From: Gammaproteobacteria bacterium | GTDB taxonomy: Bacteria; Pseudomonadota; Gammaproteobacteria; Pseudomonadales; Azotimanducaceae | Length of the DNA stretch: 64,000 nucleotides | NCBI GenBank assembly: GCA_030425195.1 | Contig: JAUIAV010000019.1 | Span: 20,727-84,726 of the forward strand | Direction of reading: 5' to 3' | Shown: piece by piece, positions 27,141 to 36,307 of the stretch | How positions within the stretch are numbered: position 1 is the first letter of the stretch | Layout: every line of letters starts with the position of its first letter | The notes under the pieces: generated by a model | Databases searched by the model: none | Seen by the model: only the letters and a program-made list of their open reading frames with translations | What the model was told of the DNA's origin: nothing | Program-made: the position numbers and the translations under genes

Positions 27141-28346
27141 ATTAGTCAGAAACGCCGCATCATCACGTCCTCCGCCGCGCGTCTGCGGTTGCCCGCGCTC
27201 CTCGCGGTGCTGCTCCTGCTCGGCGGCTGTGAAACCATCGGCTACTACGCCCATGTGAGCAGCGGCCAGCTCGGCCTGCTGGCCGCTCGGGAACCCGTGG
27301 AGGACGTGCTGGCGTCTCTGGAGAACCGGACGGATGAGGCGGCACTCGTCCTCGCGGACCGTCTCCGATTGAGCACCCGGGTGCTGGCGTTCGCCGAGGA
27401 GACCATCGGCCTGGAAACGGGTGACCGCTACCGGAGCTTCGTCGAGCTCGACCGGAATGCGGTGGTGTGGAATCTTTTCGCTGCCCCGGAATTGTCGCTC
27501 TCCGCCTACACCTGGTGCTACCCGGTCGCCGGGTGCGTACCCTATCGGGGCTTTTTCGACTTCAATCGGGCGGAACGGGCCCGTGCGCGTATGGCAGCGG
27601 CCGGATACGAGACTCACCTCGGCGGCGTGCTCGCCTTTTCGACCCTCGGCTGGTTCGATGATCCGCTGCTGAGCACGTTCACGGAGCTGTCGGAAGGCGA
27701 GTTTGTGGAGCTCCTCATTCACGAGCTGGCCCACAGCCGGGTCTGGATCAGAGGAGATGCTGAGTTCAACGAGTCCTTCGCGAGCTTCGTCGGCCGCCAG
27801 GGTGTGGAGGGCTGGTTCATTGCCGAGGGGCGTCCGGAGGCGTTCCAGGCCTATCTCCGTGAGGAAGCGGCCTGGGCACGGGCGCAGGATCTGCTCGGGC
27901 GGACCCGCTCCGCCCTCGAGTCGGTGTTCACTTCCGACGTTCCGGATGCGGACAAACGCAGCCTGAAGGCGCAGGTGCTGGACGGGGCCGCCGCCTGCCT
28001 CGAAGCGGCAGCCGCGGACACGGGGCCCGTGTGGTACGTGGATCTGATCCCGAGACTCAACAACGCCTATCTCGCTTCGCTCGCCACCTACGCCGACCGT
28101 ATGCCGGCGTTTGCGGCGCTGTTCCGGGATGCCGATGGCGACTGGGCCCGGTTTTTTGATGAGGTGGACGAGCTGTCCCGACTGGATGCCGAAGAGAGAT
28201 CGAGTCGGCTCGACGAGCTGCAGCGCCCGGGTGAAAAACGCTCAGGTGAACAGGAGGTAACAGCCGAGCGAGATGACCAGGGCGCCGATGAGATTCAATG
28301 CGAAGCCCTCGCGGGCCATGGTTTCGATACTGAATCTCCCGGTTGA
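27141..28346 (+). CDS. Lipoprotein zinc aminopeptidase-like (COG4324 family)
   Basis: A predicted secreted lipoprotein of the COG4324/DUF2265 putative aminopeptidase family. It has a lipobox LLGGC (followed by ETIGYYAHVSSGQLGLL, the family start) and a zinc motif HELAH with a downstream Glu (FNESFASF). The first standard start is TTG at 27189, but that gives a signal peptide with no positive charge. The open frame upstream to 27141 adds SQKRRIITSSAARLR, a proper n-region, so translation may start at ATT 27141 or another weak codon. The coordinate given is therefore uncertain. Its last 105 bases overlap the convergent transporter gene. Confidence 0.85.
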   Translation: MSQKRRIITSSAARLRLPALLAVLLLLGGCETIGYYAHVSSGQLGLLAAREPVEDVLASLENRTDEAALVLADRLRLSTRVLAFAEETIGLETGDRYRSFVELDRNAVVWNLFAAPELSLSAYTWCYPVAGCVPYRGFFDFNRAERARARMAAAGYETHLGGVLAFSTLGWFDDPLLSTFTELSEGEFVELLIHELAHSRVWIRGDAEFNESFASFVGRQGVEGWFIAEGRPEAFQAYLREEAAWARAQDLLGRTRSALESVFTSDVPDADKRSLKAQVLDGAAACLEAAAADTGPVWYVDLIPRLNNAYLASLATYADRMPAFAALFRDADGDWARFFDEVDELSRLDAEERSSRLDELQRPGEKRSGEQEVTAERDDQGADEIQCEALAGHGFDTESPG

Positions 28347-29633
28347 GTACATGATCACGTTCGGTGCGGTCGCCACGGGCAGCATGAACGCGCAGGAGGC
28401 GCTCATCGCCGCCGGGATCATGACCAGCTTCGGGTCCATGCCGGCGCCCAGAGCGCCGGCGGCCAGAATGGGCATGAGCAGCGTGGTGGTGGCCGTGTTG
28501 CTCGTGGTCTCCGTGAGAAAGGTCACGGAGAGGCAGATGATCAGCATGATGAGGAACAGGTGCAGATTGGCGACGCCGGAGAGCGCGGCGCCGATGGTTT
28601 CCGACAGCCCGGAGGCCGTGAAAGCCGTGGCGATGCTGATTCCGGCACCGAACAGCACCAGCATGCCCCAGGGAATCCGTTCCGCGGTTTCCCAGTCGAG
28701 CAGCCGGCCGCCTCTGCCGTCGGGCACCAGGAACATGACCACGACCGCGAGCAGCGCCACCATGGCGTCGTTGGTGGCGGGCAGATCGAACAGGGCCGTC
28801 CAGCCGCCGAAGGGCTGCTGACGCGTGATCCAGAAGAAGGCCGTCAGCGCGAAGACGGCCAGCACCCGGACTTCCGCCTTTTCCCAGTGCCCGACCGTCG
28901 GCAGCTCCACCCGGCCCCGGTAGGTCAGACCGCGGGTGAGGTAGAGGCCCATCACCGGCAGAAATACCAGAACGATGGGCACCGCCCAGGTCATCCAGGT
29001 GAGAAAAGGCACATTCTCCCCGGTGGTGGCTTCGTACACGCCCATGAAAACCACGTTCGGCGGCGTGCCGATGGGGGTGCCGATGCCGCCCAGGCTGGCA
29101 GCGTAGGCTATGCCCAGCAGCAGGGGTGTGGCGAGCTTGGGATCCTCGGTTTTCTCCAGCACGGCAAGGGCGACGGGGAGAAGCATCAGGCTGGTGGCCG
29201 TATTCGAGATCCACATGGAGAGCGCCGCAGATGCCGCCATGAACCCGAACACCAGCGACCGGCTGGAACCTCCGCCGAAGGCGCGCACCATGGTCAGCGC
29301 GATACGCCGGTGTGCGCCGCTCTTTTCCAGGGCCGTGGCGAGGATGAAACCGCCGAGCAGGAGCAGAATCAGACTGTGGCCATAGGACTGCGCCACCTGA
29401 ACCGGGCTCAGCACCCCGGTCAGCGGGAAGAGCCCGAGCGGCAGGAAGGAGGTGGCAGGAATGGGAATGGGCTCGAACACCCACCAGACCACACAGATCA
29501 CCGTTACGCCCAGGGTAATGGCCACGTCCATCGAGAACCCGGCGCGGTACATGAGGTATGCTGCCGCGAAAGCAAGTACCGGACCTGCATACAGGGCGAT
29601 CGCTCGGGTTGAGGTGGTCCGGTCTCTCGTCAT
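28242..29633 (-). CDS. SLC13/DASS-family sodium:anion symporter
   Basis: A 463-residue, 11-12-helix transporter of the divalent anion:Na+ symporter family (dicarboxylates, phosphate or sulfate). The two SNT-type motifs are visible: MWISNTATSLMLLPVALAV in the first half and LTETTSNTATTTLLMPIL in the second. VWWVFEPIPIPATSFLPL near the start and the repeated GGIGTPIGTPPNVVFMG are typical. I chose ATG 29633 (MTRDRTTST); an ATG at 29675 would add 14 unconvincing residues. The substrate cannot be read from the sequence. The 3' end overlaps the aminopeptidase gene by 105 bases. Confidence 0.92.
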   Translation of the reverse strand: MTRDRTTSTRAIALYAGPVLAFAAAYLMYRAGFSMDVAITLGVTVICVVWWVFEPIPIPATSFLPLGLFPLTGVLSPVQVAQSYGHSLILLLLGGFILATALEKSGAHRRIALTMVRAFGGGSSRSLVFGFMAASAALSMWISNTATSLMLLPVALAVLEKTEDPKLATPLLLGIAYAASLGGIGTPIGTPPNVVFMGVYEATTGENVPFLTWMTWAVPIVLVFLPVMGLYLTRGLTYRGRVELPTVGHWEKAEVRVLAVFALTAFFWITRQQPFGGWTALFDLPATNDAMVALLAVVVMFLVPDGRGGRLLDWETAERIPWGMLVLFGAGISIATAFTASGLSETIGAALSGVANLHLFLIMLIICLSVTFLTETTSNTATTTLLMPILAAGALGAGMDPKLVMIPAAMSASCAFMLPVATAPNVIMYSTGRFSIETMAREGFALNLIGALVISLGCYLLFT

Positions 29634-29706
29634 CGCCAGGCAAGATGCCAACGGCGACGTCGGAACGCAAATCACCTGTCCAGACCGCGGAGCAGACTGA
29701 GACTCG

Positions 29707-31149
29707 ATGGCCCAGACTCTTTACTGGTATGACCTGGAGACTTCCGGGACAGAAGCGCGCTGGGATCGGATCGTGCAGTTCGGCGGTTTCCGGACCGACA
29801 TGGATCTGAACCCGGTCGGGGACGAGTACTGCACCTATGTGAGGCTGCCGGACGACGTGCTGCCCAATCCTCAGGCGACGCTGGTCACGGGCATCACTCC
29901 GGATCTCACCCACCGGGAAGGGATCAGCGAATTCGAGGCCCTGGACGAGATCCGCGCGCTGTTCAGCGTTCCGGATACCTGCGTGGCCGGATTCAACAGC
30001 CTCCGGTTCGACGATGAGTTCATCCGCTTCGGCCTCTACCGCATGCTCATGGATCCCTACGCCCGGGAATGGCAGAACGGCAATTCCCGCTGGGACATCA
30101 TCGATCTGGTCCGGGCGACGGGCGCGCTGCGCCGGGATGGAATCGTCTGGCCGGTGAACGAGGAGGGGCTGCCTACCTACCGGCTCGAAGACATGACGCA
30201 TGCCAACGGTCTGGATCACGGCCAGGCCCACGACGCGCTTTCGGACGTGCGCGCGACCGTGGCCGTGGCGCGGATGATCAAGACGGCGCAGCCGCGCCTG
30301 TACGACTACTACTTCAACCTGCGACGCAAGAAGGCGGTGCGGAAGCTGCTGGAGCCCTACGGCGCACGTCTGTGTCTGCACGTATCCGGCATGTATCCCC
30401 GGGAGCAGTTCTGCTCGGCACCCGTGGTGTCCGTCTGCCGGCATCCCACCAATTCCAACTCGATCATCGTGGCCGATCTGTCCCATGACGTGGAGCCGCT
30501 GCTCTCCTGGTCGGAGGACGAGATCCGGGAGAAGCTCTTCACGGCGGGGCGTATACCTGACCGGCCGCCGCTGAAGGAAATCAAGATCAACCGCTGTCCG
30601 TTCGTCGCCGGCATCGAGGTGCTCGACGAGGAGAACTGGGACCGCATCGGCTTCAGGCTGCGCGACGCCGAGCGGCGGCTGCGCCGGCTCAAGCAGCCGG
30701 GTCTGGCGCAGAAGATCGCCCGGGTCTACGGCGGACGCACGATGGCGAGTCCCGACGACCCGGATGCCGCGCTCTACGATGCGTTTCTGCAGGACGCGGA
30801 CCGGTCCCGGGCGATGACCTTCCTGGATGCCGTACGCTCAGGCGGCTGGCAGGACATGGATTTCGCAGACAGGCGCCTGCACGTGCTGGCGGCTCGGCTC
30901 AAGGCGCGCTCTTTCCCCGACCGGCTGAGTACGGACGAACGGGGCGACTGGCAGGCGTTCGTCGGCGCCAAGCTGAATGCCGGGAAGGCGGAGTGGCTGA
31001 CGCTCTCGAGCTACTTCGGACAGATCCGCGAGATGCGTGCGGAACTGTCCGCAGAACCGGCGACGGGCCGGGATCTGGATCTTCTGGACGCGCTCGAGAC
31101 CCACGGTCGGCACCTGGCCGAACGCTACCCCACAGACGGGGTCGCATGA
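29707..31149 (+). CDS. sbcB: Exodeoxyribonuclease I
   Basis: A 480-residue 3'-5' single-strand DNA exonuclease of recombination and mismatch repair. The DEDDh active site is visible: D9 and E11 (WYDLETSG), the middle Asp in GFNSLRFDDEF, and H/D in DHGQAHDALSDVRAT. The following SH3-like and helical domains align with E. coli ExoI, and the length is the same. Its stop overlaps the ABC transporter ATG (ATGA). Confidence 0.97.
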   Translation: MAQTLYWYDLETSGTEARWDRIVQFGGFRTDMDLNPVGDEYCTYVRLPDDVLPNPQATLVTGITPDLTHREGISEFEALDEIRALFSVPDTCVAGFNSLRFDDEFIRFGLYRMLMDPYAREWQNGNSRWDIIDLVRATGALRRDGIVWPVNEEGLPTYRLEDMTHANGLDHGQAHDALSDVRATVAVARMIKTAQPRLYDYYFNLRRKKAVRKLLEPYGARLCLHVSGMYPREQFCSAPVVSVCRHPTNSNSIIVADLSHDVEPLLSWSEDEIREKLFTAGRIPDRPPLKEIKINRCPFVAGIEVLDEENWDRIGFRLRDAERRLRRLKQPGLAQKIARVYGGRTMASPDDPDAALYDAFLQDADRSRAMTFLDAVRSGGWQDMDFADRRLHVLAARLKARSFPDRLSTDERGDWQAFVGAKLNAGKAEWLTLSSYFGQIREMRAELSAEPATGRDLDLLDALETHGRHLAERYPTDGVA

Positions 31150-31877
31150 GCGACTGCGTACGTTTCACCGAGGTGTGGAAGTCCTACCTGCCCGACCAGC
31201 CGGTGCTCAAGGGTGTCAGTCTGGCGCTGCCGGCTGGAGCCACGACGGCTATCGTGGGCGAGAGCGGATCCGGGAAGACGACGCTGCTGCAGCTGGTGAA
31301 TGCCGTCGAAGCACCGGACTCCGGCACCGTGCAGGTATTCGACGAGCCGATCCCGGAAGACCGGGTGCGCTTCCGGCGCCAGATCGGCTACAGCGTTCAG
31401 GGCGCCGGACTGTTCCCGCACATGACCAACCGGGAAAACGTGACCCTGCTGGCCCGGCTGGAAGGCTGGAAACCGGATCTGATCGATGCCCGATTCGTCG
31501 AGCTGCTCGAGGAGATGGAACTGCCGGAGGATGTGGCCGACCGCTACCCGCGGGAGCTTTCGGGTGGCCAGCAGCAGCGGGTGGGGCTCTGCCGGGCGCT
31601 GATGCTGCGGCCGAGGCTGCTGCTTCTGGACGAGCCCTTCTCGGCGGTGGATCCCATCACCCGGGTGGGCATCTATGATCGTTTCCGCGAGGTTCAGGCG
31701 ATGGAGGGGGTGAGCACGCTGCTGGTCACCCACGACATGCGTGAAGCGGTCAAGCTGGCTCAGATGCTCGTGATCATTGCCGAGGGCCGTATCGTGCAGG
31801 CCGACCGGGTGCCCGAGGTGCTGGCGAATCCGCGCACGGCGTACGTAGCCCAGCTGCTCAAGGGGCAGCTCGAATGA
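31146..31877 (+). CDS. ABC transporter ATPase, osmoprotectant/quaternary amine type
   Basis: A 243-residue ATPase with Walker A GESGSGKTT, a Q-loop at QIGYSVQGAGLFPHMT, signature LSGGQQQR, Walker B LLLLDEP and the switch His in VTHDM. The sequence after the Q-loop (LFPHMTNRENV) and the MREAVKLAQ segment resemble OpuC/ProV-type importers, but there is no CBS domain pair. ATGA junctions couple it to sbcB upstream and to the fused binding-protein/permease gene downstream. Confidence 0.93.
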   Translation: MSDCVRFTEVWKSYLPDQPVLKGVSLALPAGATTAIVGESGSGKTTLLQLVNAVEAPDSGTVQVFDEPIPEDRVRFRRQIGYSVQGAGLFPHMTNRENVTLLARLEGWKPDLIDARFVELLEEMELPEDVADRYPRELSGGQQQRVGLCRALMLRPRLLLLDEPFSAVDPITRVGIYDRFREVQAMEGVSTLLVTHDMREAVKLAQMLVIIAEGRIVQADRVPEVLANPRTAYVAQLLKGQLE

Positions 31878-33358
31878 GCCGTGTCCTTCTGTGCTGGCTG
31901 TGCTGGCTGATCTGCCTCGGCTGTCTGTTCCCGGCATCCGGCAGATCGGCGGAACCGATCCGGATTGCCAGCAAGAATTTCAACGAGTCCTACATCCTGG
32001 CCGAGATCATCGCACAGCGGCTGGAGGCGGCCGGACTGCCGGTGGAACGCCGGTTCGGTCTCGGCGGCACGCTGATCTGCTTCGATGCACTGGTGGCCGG
32101 AGAGATCGACCTTTACGTGGAATACACGGGCACGCTGAGTCAGGCCATCCTCGGCTCGCCGGGCGTCACCGGGATCGATGCGCTGAACGCACTGATCGCC
32201 GAGCAGGACATCGCCCTGCTGGGCCCGCTCGGGTTCAACAACACCTACGCCATCGCCACCCCCAGCGCCGTGGCCCGTTCCCTGGGTCTCGAGACGATCG
32301 GCGATCTGGCGGCTCATGACGATCTCGAGGTGGTGGTGAGTCACGAGTTCCTCGAACGGGAAGACGGCTGGCAGGGTCTGTCCCGGACCTACGGGCTCGA
32401 CATGCCGGTGACCGGCATCGAGCATGGCCTCGCCTATCAGGCGATCGCCGAGGGCAGCATCGACATCACGGATGCCTATTCCACGGATGGGGAGCTGGAA
32501 CGGTATGACCTGGTGGTGCTCGAGGACGACCAGGGGTACTTCCCGGAGTACCTGGCGGCACCGCTGGCCCGAACCGGATTGCCGGCTGGCGTGTACGAAG
32601 CCCTGGCTTCGCTCGAGTCGCGCATCGACGACGATCGCATGCAGACGATGAATGCGGAGGTGGTGTTCGCCAGGCGTTCTTTCGCATCGGTGGCCAATGA
32701 GTTTCTGGTAGCCGAAGGCCTGGCGGAAGTGCGCTCGGAACAGGGCGAACTGCTGGCGTCGCTGGGACGCAACACGCTCCAGCATCTGAAGCTCACCGTC
32801 ACCGCGCTCGTGGGCGCGGTGATCTTCGGCGTCGGCCTGAGCCTGGCCGTATTCCGGATGCCTCCGGTGGCCCGTGGTGTGACCTATTTCTGCGGATTGC
32901 TCCAGACCGTGCCGTCCATCGCCCTGCTGGCGCTGCTGATCCCCGTTCTGGGCATCGGCATGGCACCCGCGGTGCTGGCACTGTTTCTGTATTCGCTGCT
33001 GCCGATTCTGCGGAACACGCTGACCGCGCTGACGACCATCGATCCCACGCTGGTCCGGGTCTCGGTCGCCATGGGGCTGAAACCCGGTGAGCAGCTGCGT
33101 CATCTCTATCTGCCGCTGTCCCTGCCGAGCATGTTCGCCGGGATCCGGACCGCGGCGGTGATCAGCATCGGCACCGCTACCCTTGCCGCATTCATCGGCG
33201 CCGGCGGGTTGGGCGATCCCATCGTCACCGGCCTGGCTCTGAACGACACGAACCTCATCCTCCAGGGCGCCGTACCGGCTGCGGTCCTCGCCATCGTCAC
33301 CGAGCTGGTTTTCGAGGCGCTGGAAAGGTGGCTGATCCCCCGCTCCCTCAAGGAGTGA
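31874..33358 (+). CDS. Fused substrate-binding protein and permease, osmoprotectant ABC importer
   Basis: A 494-residue protein. A signal anchor (1-25) is followed by an OpuAC/ProX-type binding domain (27-280, with RIASKNFNESYILAEI, YVEYTGTL, FNNTYAIA, DAYSTDGEL and DDQGYFPEYLA). A five-helix ProW-like permease domain follows (about 300-490, EAA-type loop around GLKPGEQLRHLYLPLSLPS). Fusions are known in the glycine-betaine/choline/ergothioneine class, more often with the permease first; here the binding domain is N-terminal. With the ATPase gene it forms a complete two-gene importer. Confidence 0.92.
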   Translation: MSRVLLCWLCWLICLGCLFPASGRSAEPIRIASKNFNESYILAEIIAQRLEAAGLPVERRFGLGGTLICFDALVAGEIDLYVEYTGTLSQAILGSPGVTGIDALNALIAEQDIALLGPLGFNNTYAIATPSAVARSLGLETIGDLAAHDDLEVVVSHEFLEREDGWQGLSRTYGLDMPVTGIEHGLAYQAIAEGSIDITDAYSTDGELERYDLVVLEDDQGYFPEYLAAPLARTGLPAGVYEALASLESRIDDDRMQTMNAEVVFARRSFASVANEFLVAEGLAEVRSEQGELLASLGRNTLQHLKLTVTALVGAVIFGVGLSLAVFRMPPVARGVTYFCGLLQTVPSIALLALLIPVLGIGMAPAVLALFLYSLLPILRNTLTALTTIDPTLVRVSVAMGLKPGEQLRHLYLPLSLPSMFAGIRTAAVISIGTATLAAFIGAGGLGDPIVTGLALNDTNLILQGAVPAAVLAIVTELVFEALERWLIPRSLKE

Positions 33359-33359
33359 A

Positions 33360-34346
33360 CTACAGCGTGTCTAGGTAGGCGTCGTAGGAGGCCGTCGCCG
33401 GATCGAAGTCGATGTCCGCCGGAGCGTCCTTCCAGATGGCGACGACCCAGTCCCCGACCGCGTTGCCCGCTTCCTGGGTCAGCTCCTCCCAGGGAAACTG
33501 CTCGTCACCGAAGTAGTCGTCCGGCGATAGGCCGGTGAGGAAAACGATACGCCGACCGGCCCGGATGTCCGACTGGAGTGCCTCGGGGGCACCGAACTCG
33601 GCCGCATGCCGCGCCTCGTCGGCGAGACCATCACGGCTGAGAATTGCCAGGCGCCAGATCTCGCCGTTGCTCTTGAGCATCAGCAGACCCGCCGGGCCGT
33701 CCACCAGGTAGTATTCCACCAGGTTGTGCTCGGCCATGAGTCCGTGGACCCACGCGGCCAGGTCGGGATCGGTGAGAAACGCCGGTGGATCGATGGCCAG
33801 CGCCGTTTTCAGGCGCTCGGTGTACTGATTGAAGTACTCCTGCGCCAGCTCCTCCACGAACCGATGCACGGTGCCGATGGGATCTTCCATCTGCTTGGGA
33901 ATGAACCGGTGGATGAGTCCGGCGTTGAACGCTTCCACGGCCATCTTCTCGTCCGCTACTCCGGTGAGCAGGGCTCTGCGGATGTGGTCGTCCTTCAGAG
34001 CCTCGCAGAACTCGAGTCCGTTCAGGGACGGCATGGCGTAGTCCACCACCAGCACGGAGTTGCGGCGGAAACGGTCCACATGGCTGATCTCCTGCTCGAT
34101 CAGACCCAGGTCCAGATGGATGAGGGCGGATTCCGATGCCCGTTGCAGGGAAAAACAACGGTCCATGAGCGGCGGGAGAGGAATGGGCTCATTCAGGTAG
34201 GCCAGCGCCACCTCGGGGTCGGTGAAGGTCCGGCAGGCCCAGTTGCCGGGGAGCTCGAGTTCCAGCGTGTCCAGAAACGGTTCGTTGTCGTCCACGAAGC
34301 AGATGGTGGTCGGGTGGTAGTAGGGTGCCAGGATGAGCTGAGTCAT
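33360..34346 (-). CDS. Response regulator-like protein, receiver plus unknown C-domain
   Basis: A 328-residue protein with an N-terminal CheY-like receiver (ICFVDDNEPFLDTLEL, phospho-acceptor Asp in VLVVDYAMPSLNG, Thr in LLTGVADEK, Lys in FIPKQMED). The receiver is unusually long, with an insert of about 45 residues between beta-2 and the phosphorylation site. The C-terminal half has no DNA-binding or enzymatic motif that I recognise. It is 18 bases downstream of the Arc-like regulator gene, with which it forms an operon. Confidence 0.82.
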   Translation of the reverse strand: MTQLILAPYYHPTTICFVDDNEPFLDTLELELPGNWACRTFTDPEVALAYLNEPIPLPPLMDRCFSLQRASESALIHLDLGLIEQEISHVDRFRRNSVLVVDYAMPSLNGLEFCEALKDDHIRRALLTGVADEKMAVEAFNAGLIHRFIPKQMEDPIGTVHRFVEELAQEYFNQYTERLKTALAIDPPAFLTDPDLAAWVHGLMAEHNLVEYYLVDGPAGLLMLKSNGEIWRLAILSRDGLADEARHAAEFGAPEALQSDIRAGRRIVFLTGLSPDDYFGDEQFPWEELTQEAGNAVGDWVVAIWKDAPADIDFDPATASYDAYLDTL

Positions 34347-34364
34347 GTTTCTCTCGGAGCCTCT

Positions 34365-34661
34365 CTAGCCGAGGAGGTTCTTCAGCGCCTCCTGCTTTTT
34401 TGCCGACATCCGCCGGTAAGCGCGGATGAGCGTTTCCTCATCCGCATTGAGGTCCCGCCGGAAGAGCCCTTCGAGCTGGCCGTGCAGCGGTGGCTCGATG
34501 TCCTTGATCTCTGAGCTGTCCGGGAGGCCACTGAACGTCTGCTGCAGCCGCGCTACAATGTCGGAATTCATGCTGCGTCTGTAGAGACGGGCGGATTCCC
34601 GGATCTGATCCCTCATGGCTGGCGGAAGACGGACCATGTATTTGTATGGCTGTTCTTTCAT
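34365..34661 (-). CDS. Arc/AmrZ-like ribbon-helix-helix regulator
   Basis: A 98-residue DNA-binding protein. The N-terminal ribbon-helix-helix (YMVRLPPAMRDQIRESARLYRRSMNSDIVARLQ) closely follows Arc and Pseudomonas AmrZ: VRLP, then RSMNS-I-ARL. The C-terminal half is acidic then helical and Lys-rich. AmrZ relatives control motility, exopolysaccharide and cyclic-di-GMP genes; here the target is unknown. The start MKEQPYKY at 34661 is the first good codon, although the frame is open far upstream. It leads the operon with the response regulator gene. Confidence 0.9.
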   Translation of the reverse strand: MKEQPYKYMVRLPPAMRDQIRESARLYRRSMNSDIVARLQQTFSGLPDSSEIKDIEPPLHGQLEGLFRRDLNADEETLIRAYRRMSAKKQEALKNLLG

Positions 34662-34868
34662 GTTCGGCTCTTCGGGTGGGTCTGTCTGATCGGTCGCGGG
34701 CTCCGGCTCGGGCTGGACGTTGCGGTTGCTGCTGAAACTGGAAACGAGGTTGTCGTCAACACGCCTGACTGAATCTATCCCCGTTATCCGGTCCGGACAA
34801 GGGTGGCAAAGTGATATCACCCCCGCAGGCGGGCGGGGATTGGGAGAACTCTGGTATTGAGTGGAGAG

Positions 34869-35624
34869 ATGCAGCCGCTGAAGCGGCAGAACATCCGGCT
34901 GGCTGCCACCGTGGTCCTCATGCGCGACACACCTGCCGGTGTGGAAGTGTTCATGATGCAGCGGCCGGGCGGCGTGGATTTTCCGGACCTGCACGTCTTT
35001 CCGGGCGGCAAGGTGGATGATCAGGACCTGCTCGCGGATCAGGTATCCGGCTGCTCGGAGGAGAATGCCAACCGGCTGCTCGGATTGCCGGCCGGCGGTC
35101 TGCGTTACTGGGTCACGGCCATCCGCGAGTGCTTCGAGGAGTGCGGGGTACTGCTGGCCAGACGGGATGGCGCTTTCCTCACGCTCCGGGATCCGGAGGA
35201 GGTGGCCCGGTTCGACGGGTACCGTCAGGCGCTGATCGACGGTGAGATGACCATGGCGGATCTGTGCGAGCGGGAAACGCTGGTGCTGGCGGCGGACTGT
35301 CTGCTCTATCACAGTCACTGGCTGACGCCTGAATCCGCACCGCGGCGGTTCGATACCCGCTTCTTCGTGGCCAGGATGCCGGGTACGCAGGATACCGCGG
35401 CCCATGCCTGGGAAACGGCCGGCGAGCATTGGGTGATGCCCGGTGCGGCGCTGGCGGAAGGGGAGGCCGGCCGCTGGCAGATGATCTCCCCGACCACCAC
35501 CACGCTCGGAACGCTCAGCAGCTTCGGGTCGGTGGCGGAGGCGTTCTCGGCCGTTGCCGGGGAGACCCACCTGCCCGAGCTCACGGAATCCCTCGCCTTT
35601 CAGGGCATGCAGCCGCTTCGATGA
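34869..35624 (+). CDS. Nudix hydrolase, NUDT19-like with split Nudix box
   Basis: A 251-residue Nudix protein. The Nudix box is interrupted: FPGGKVDDQD (residues about 43-52) is separated by about 40 residues from the catalytic RECFEECGVLL. This is the arrangement of the NUDT19/RP2 group, which tends to act on CoA esters. A second ATG at 34857 would add four residues. The stop overlaps the downstream ABC ATPase start (ATGA), so it belongs to the exporter operon. Confidence 0.9.
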   Translation: MQPLKRQNIRLAATVVLMRDTPAGVEVFMMQRPGGVDFPDLHVFPGGKVDDQDLLADQVSGCSEENANRLLGLPAGGLRYWVTAIRECFEECGVLLARRDGAFLTLRDPEEVARFDGYRQALIDGEMTMADLCERETLVLAADCLLYHSHWLTPESAPRRFDTRFFVARMPGTQDTAAHAWETAGEHWVMPGAALAEGEAGRWQMISPTTTTLGTLSSFGSVAEAFSAVAGETHLPELTESLAFQGMQPLR

Positions 35625-36307
35625 CGCCGATCCTGAGCGTGCGCTCCCTGGCGAAGACGTTTGTCGATGGCGAACACACCCGTCAGGTACTGCAGGACGT
35701 CTCCCTGGACGTGGCCGCCGGTGAGGTGCTGGCGCTCATGGGACCGAGCGGCTCCGGCAAATCCACCCTGCTCAATCTGCTGGCCGGTCTGCTGCGGCCG
35801 GACTCGGGCTCCATCGCGCTGACACTGACGGAAGGTCCCGTGCTGCTCACCGGGCTGAGCGATCGGGAGCTGACCCGGTTGCGGCGGCGCCGGATCGGCT
35901 ATGTGTTTCAGTTCTTCAATCTGATCCCCACGCTGACGGTGCGTGAGAACGTACTGCTCCCGCTGGAACTGAACGGCCTCGGTCACCTGGAAGCGGAGGC
36001 GCTCCAACGGCTGTCGGCTCTCGGGTTAGACGACCGGCTGGATGATTTCCCGGCACATCTGTCCGGCGGGGAACGGCAGCGTACGGCCATCGCCAGAGCG
36101 ATGGCCCACCGTCCGGATCTGGTGCTCGCCGACGAGCCGACGGGCAATCTCGACGGGCGGACGGCCGAGCAGGTCGCGCGAATGCTCATCGGCGAGGTGA
36201 AGACGCTGTCGAGTGCTCTGGTCATGGCCACGCACTCCGACACCATTGCCAGTCAGGCGGATCGGGTGCTGCGTCTCGACGAGCGGGTGGACGGGGCCCG
36301 GCCTTGA
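35621..36307 (+). CDS. ABC transporter ATPase, LolD/MacB (AttE) type
   Basis: A 228-residue ATPase of the exporter-like type VII family. It has Walker [10 protein letters not shown], a Q-loop at [18 protein letters not shown], signature LSGGERQR, Walker B LVLADEP and H-loop MATHSD. The [11 protein letters not shown] segment is typical of LolD/MacB/AttE. It is coupled on both sides: ATGA with the Nudix gene and TTGA with the permease gene. The large permease and an AttH-like lipoprotein follow, so an AttEFGH-like system is likely. Confidence 0.94.
   Translation: MTPILSVRSLAKTFVDGEHTRQVLQDVSLDVAAGEVLALMGPSGSGKSTLLNLLAGLLRPDSGSIALTLTEGPVLLTGLSDRELTRLRRRRIGYVFQFFNLIPTLTVRENVLLPLELNGLGHLEAEALQRLSALGLDDRLDDFPAHLSGGERQRTAIARAMAHRPDLVLADEPTGNLDGRTAEQVARMLIGEVKTLSSALVMATHSDTIASQADRVLRLDERVDGARP

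Noticed and set aside
28057..30486. Long minus-strand frame across several genes
   Set aside because: It crosses the aminopeptidase, transporter and sbcB genes, has no domain pattern, and is out of frame with the real genes.
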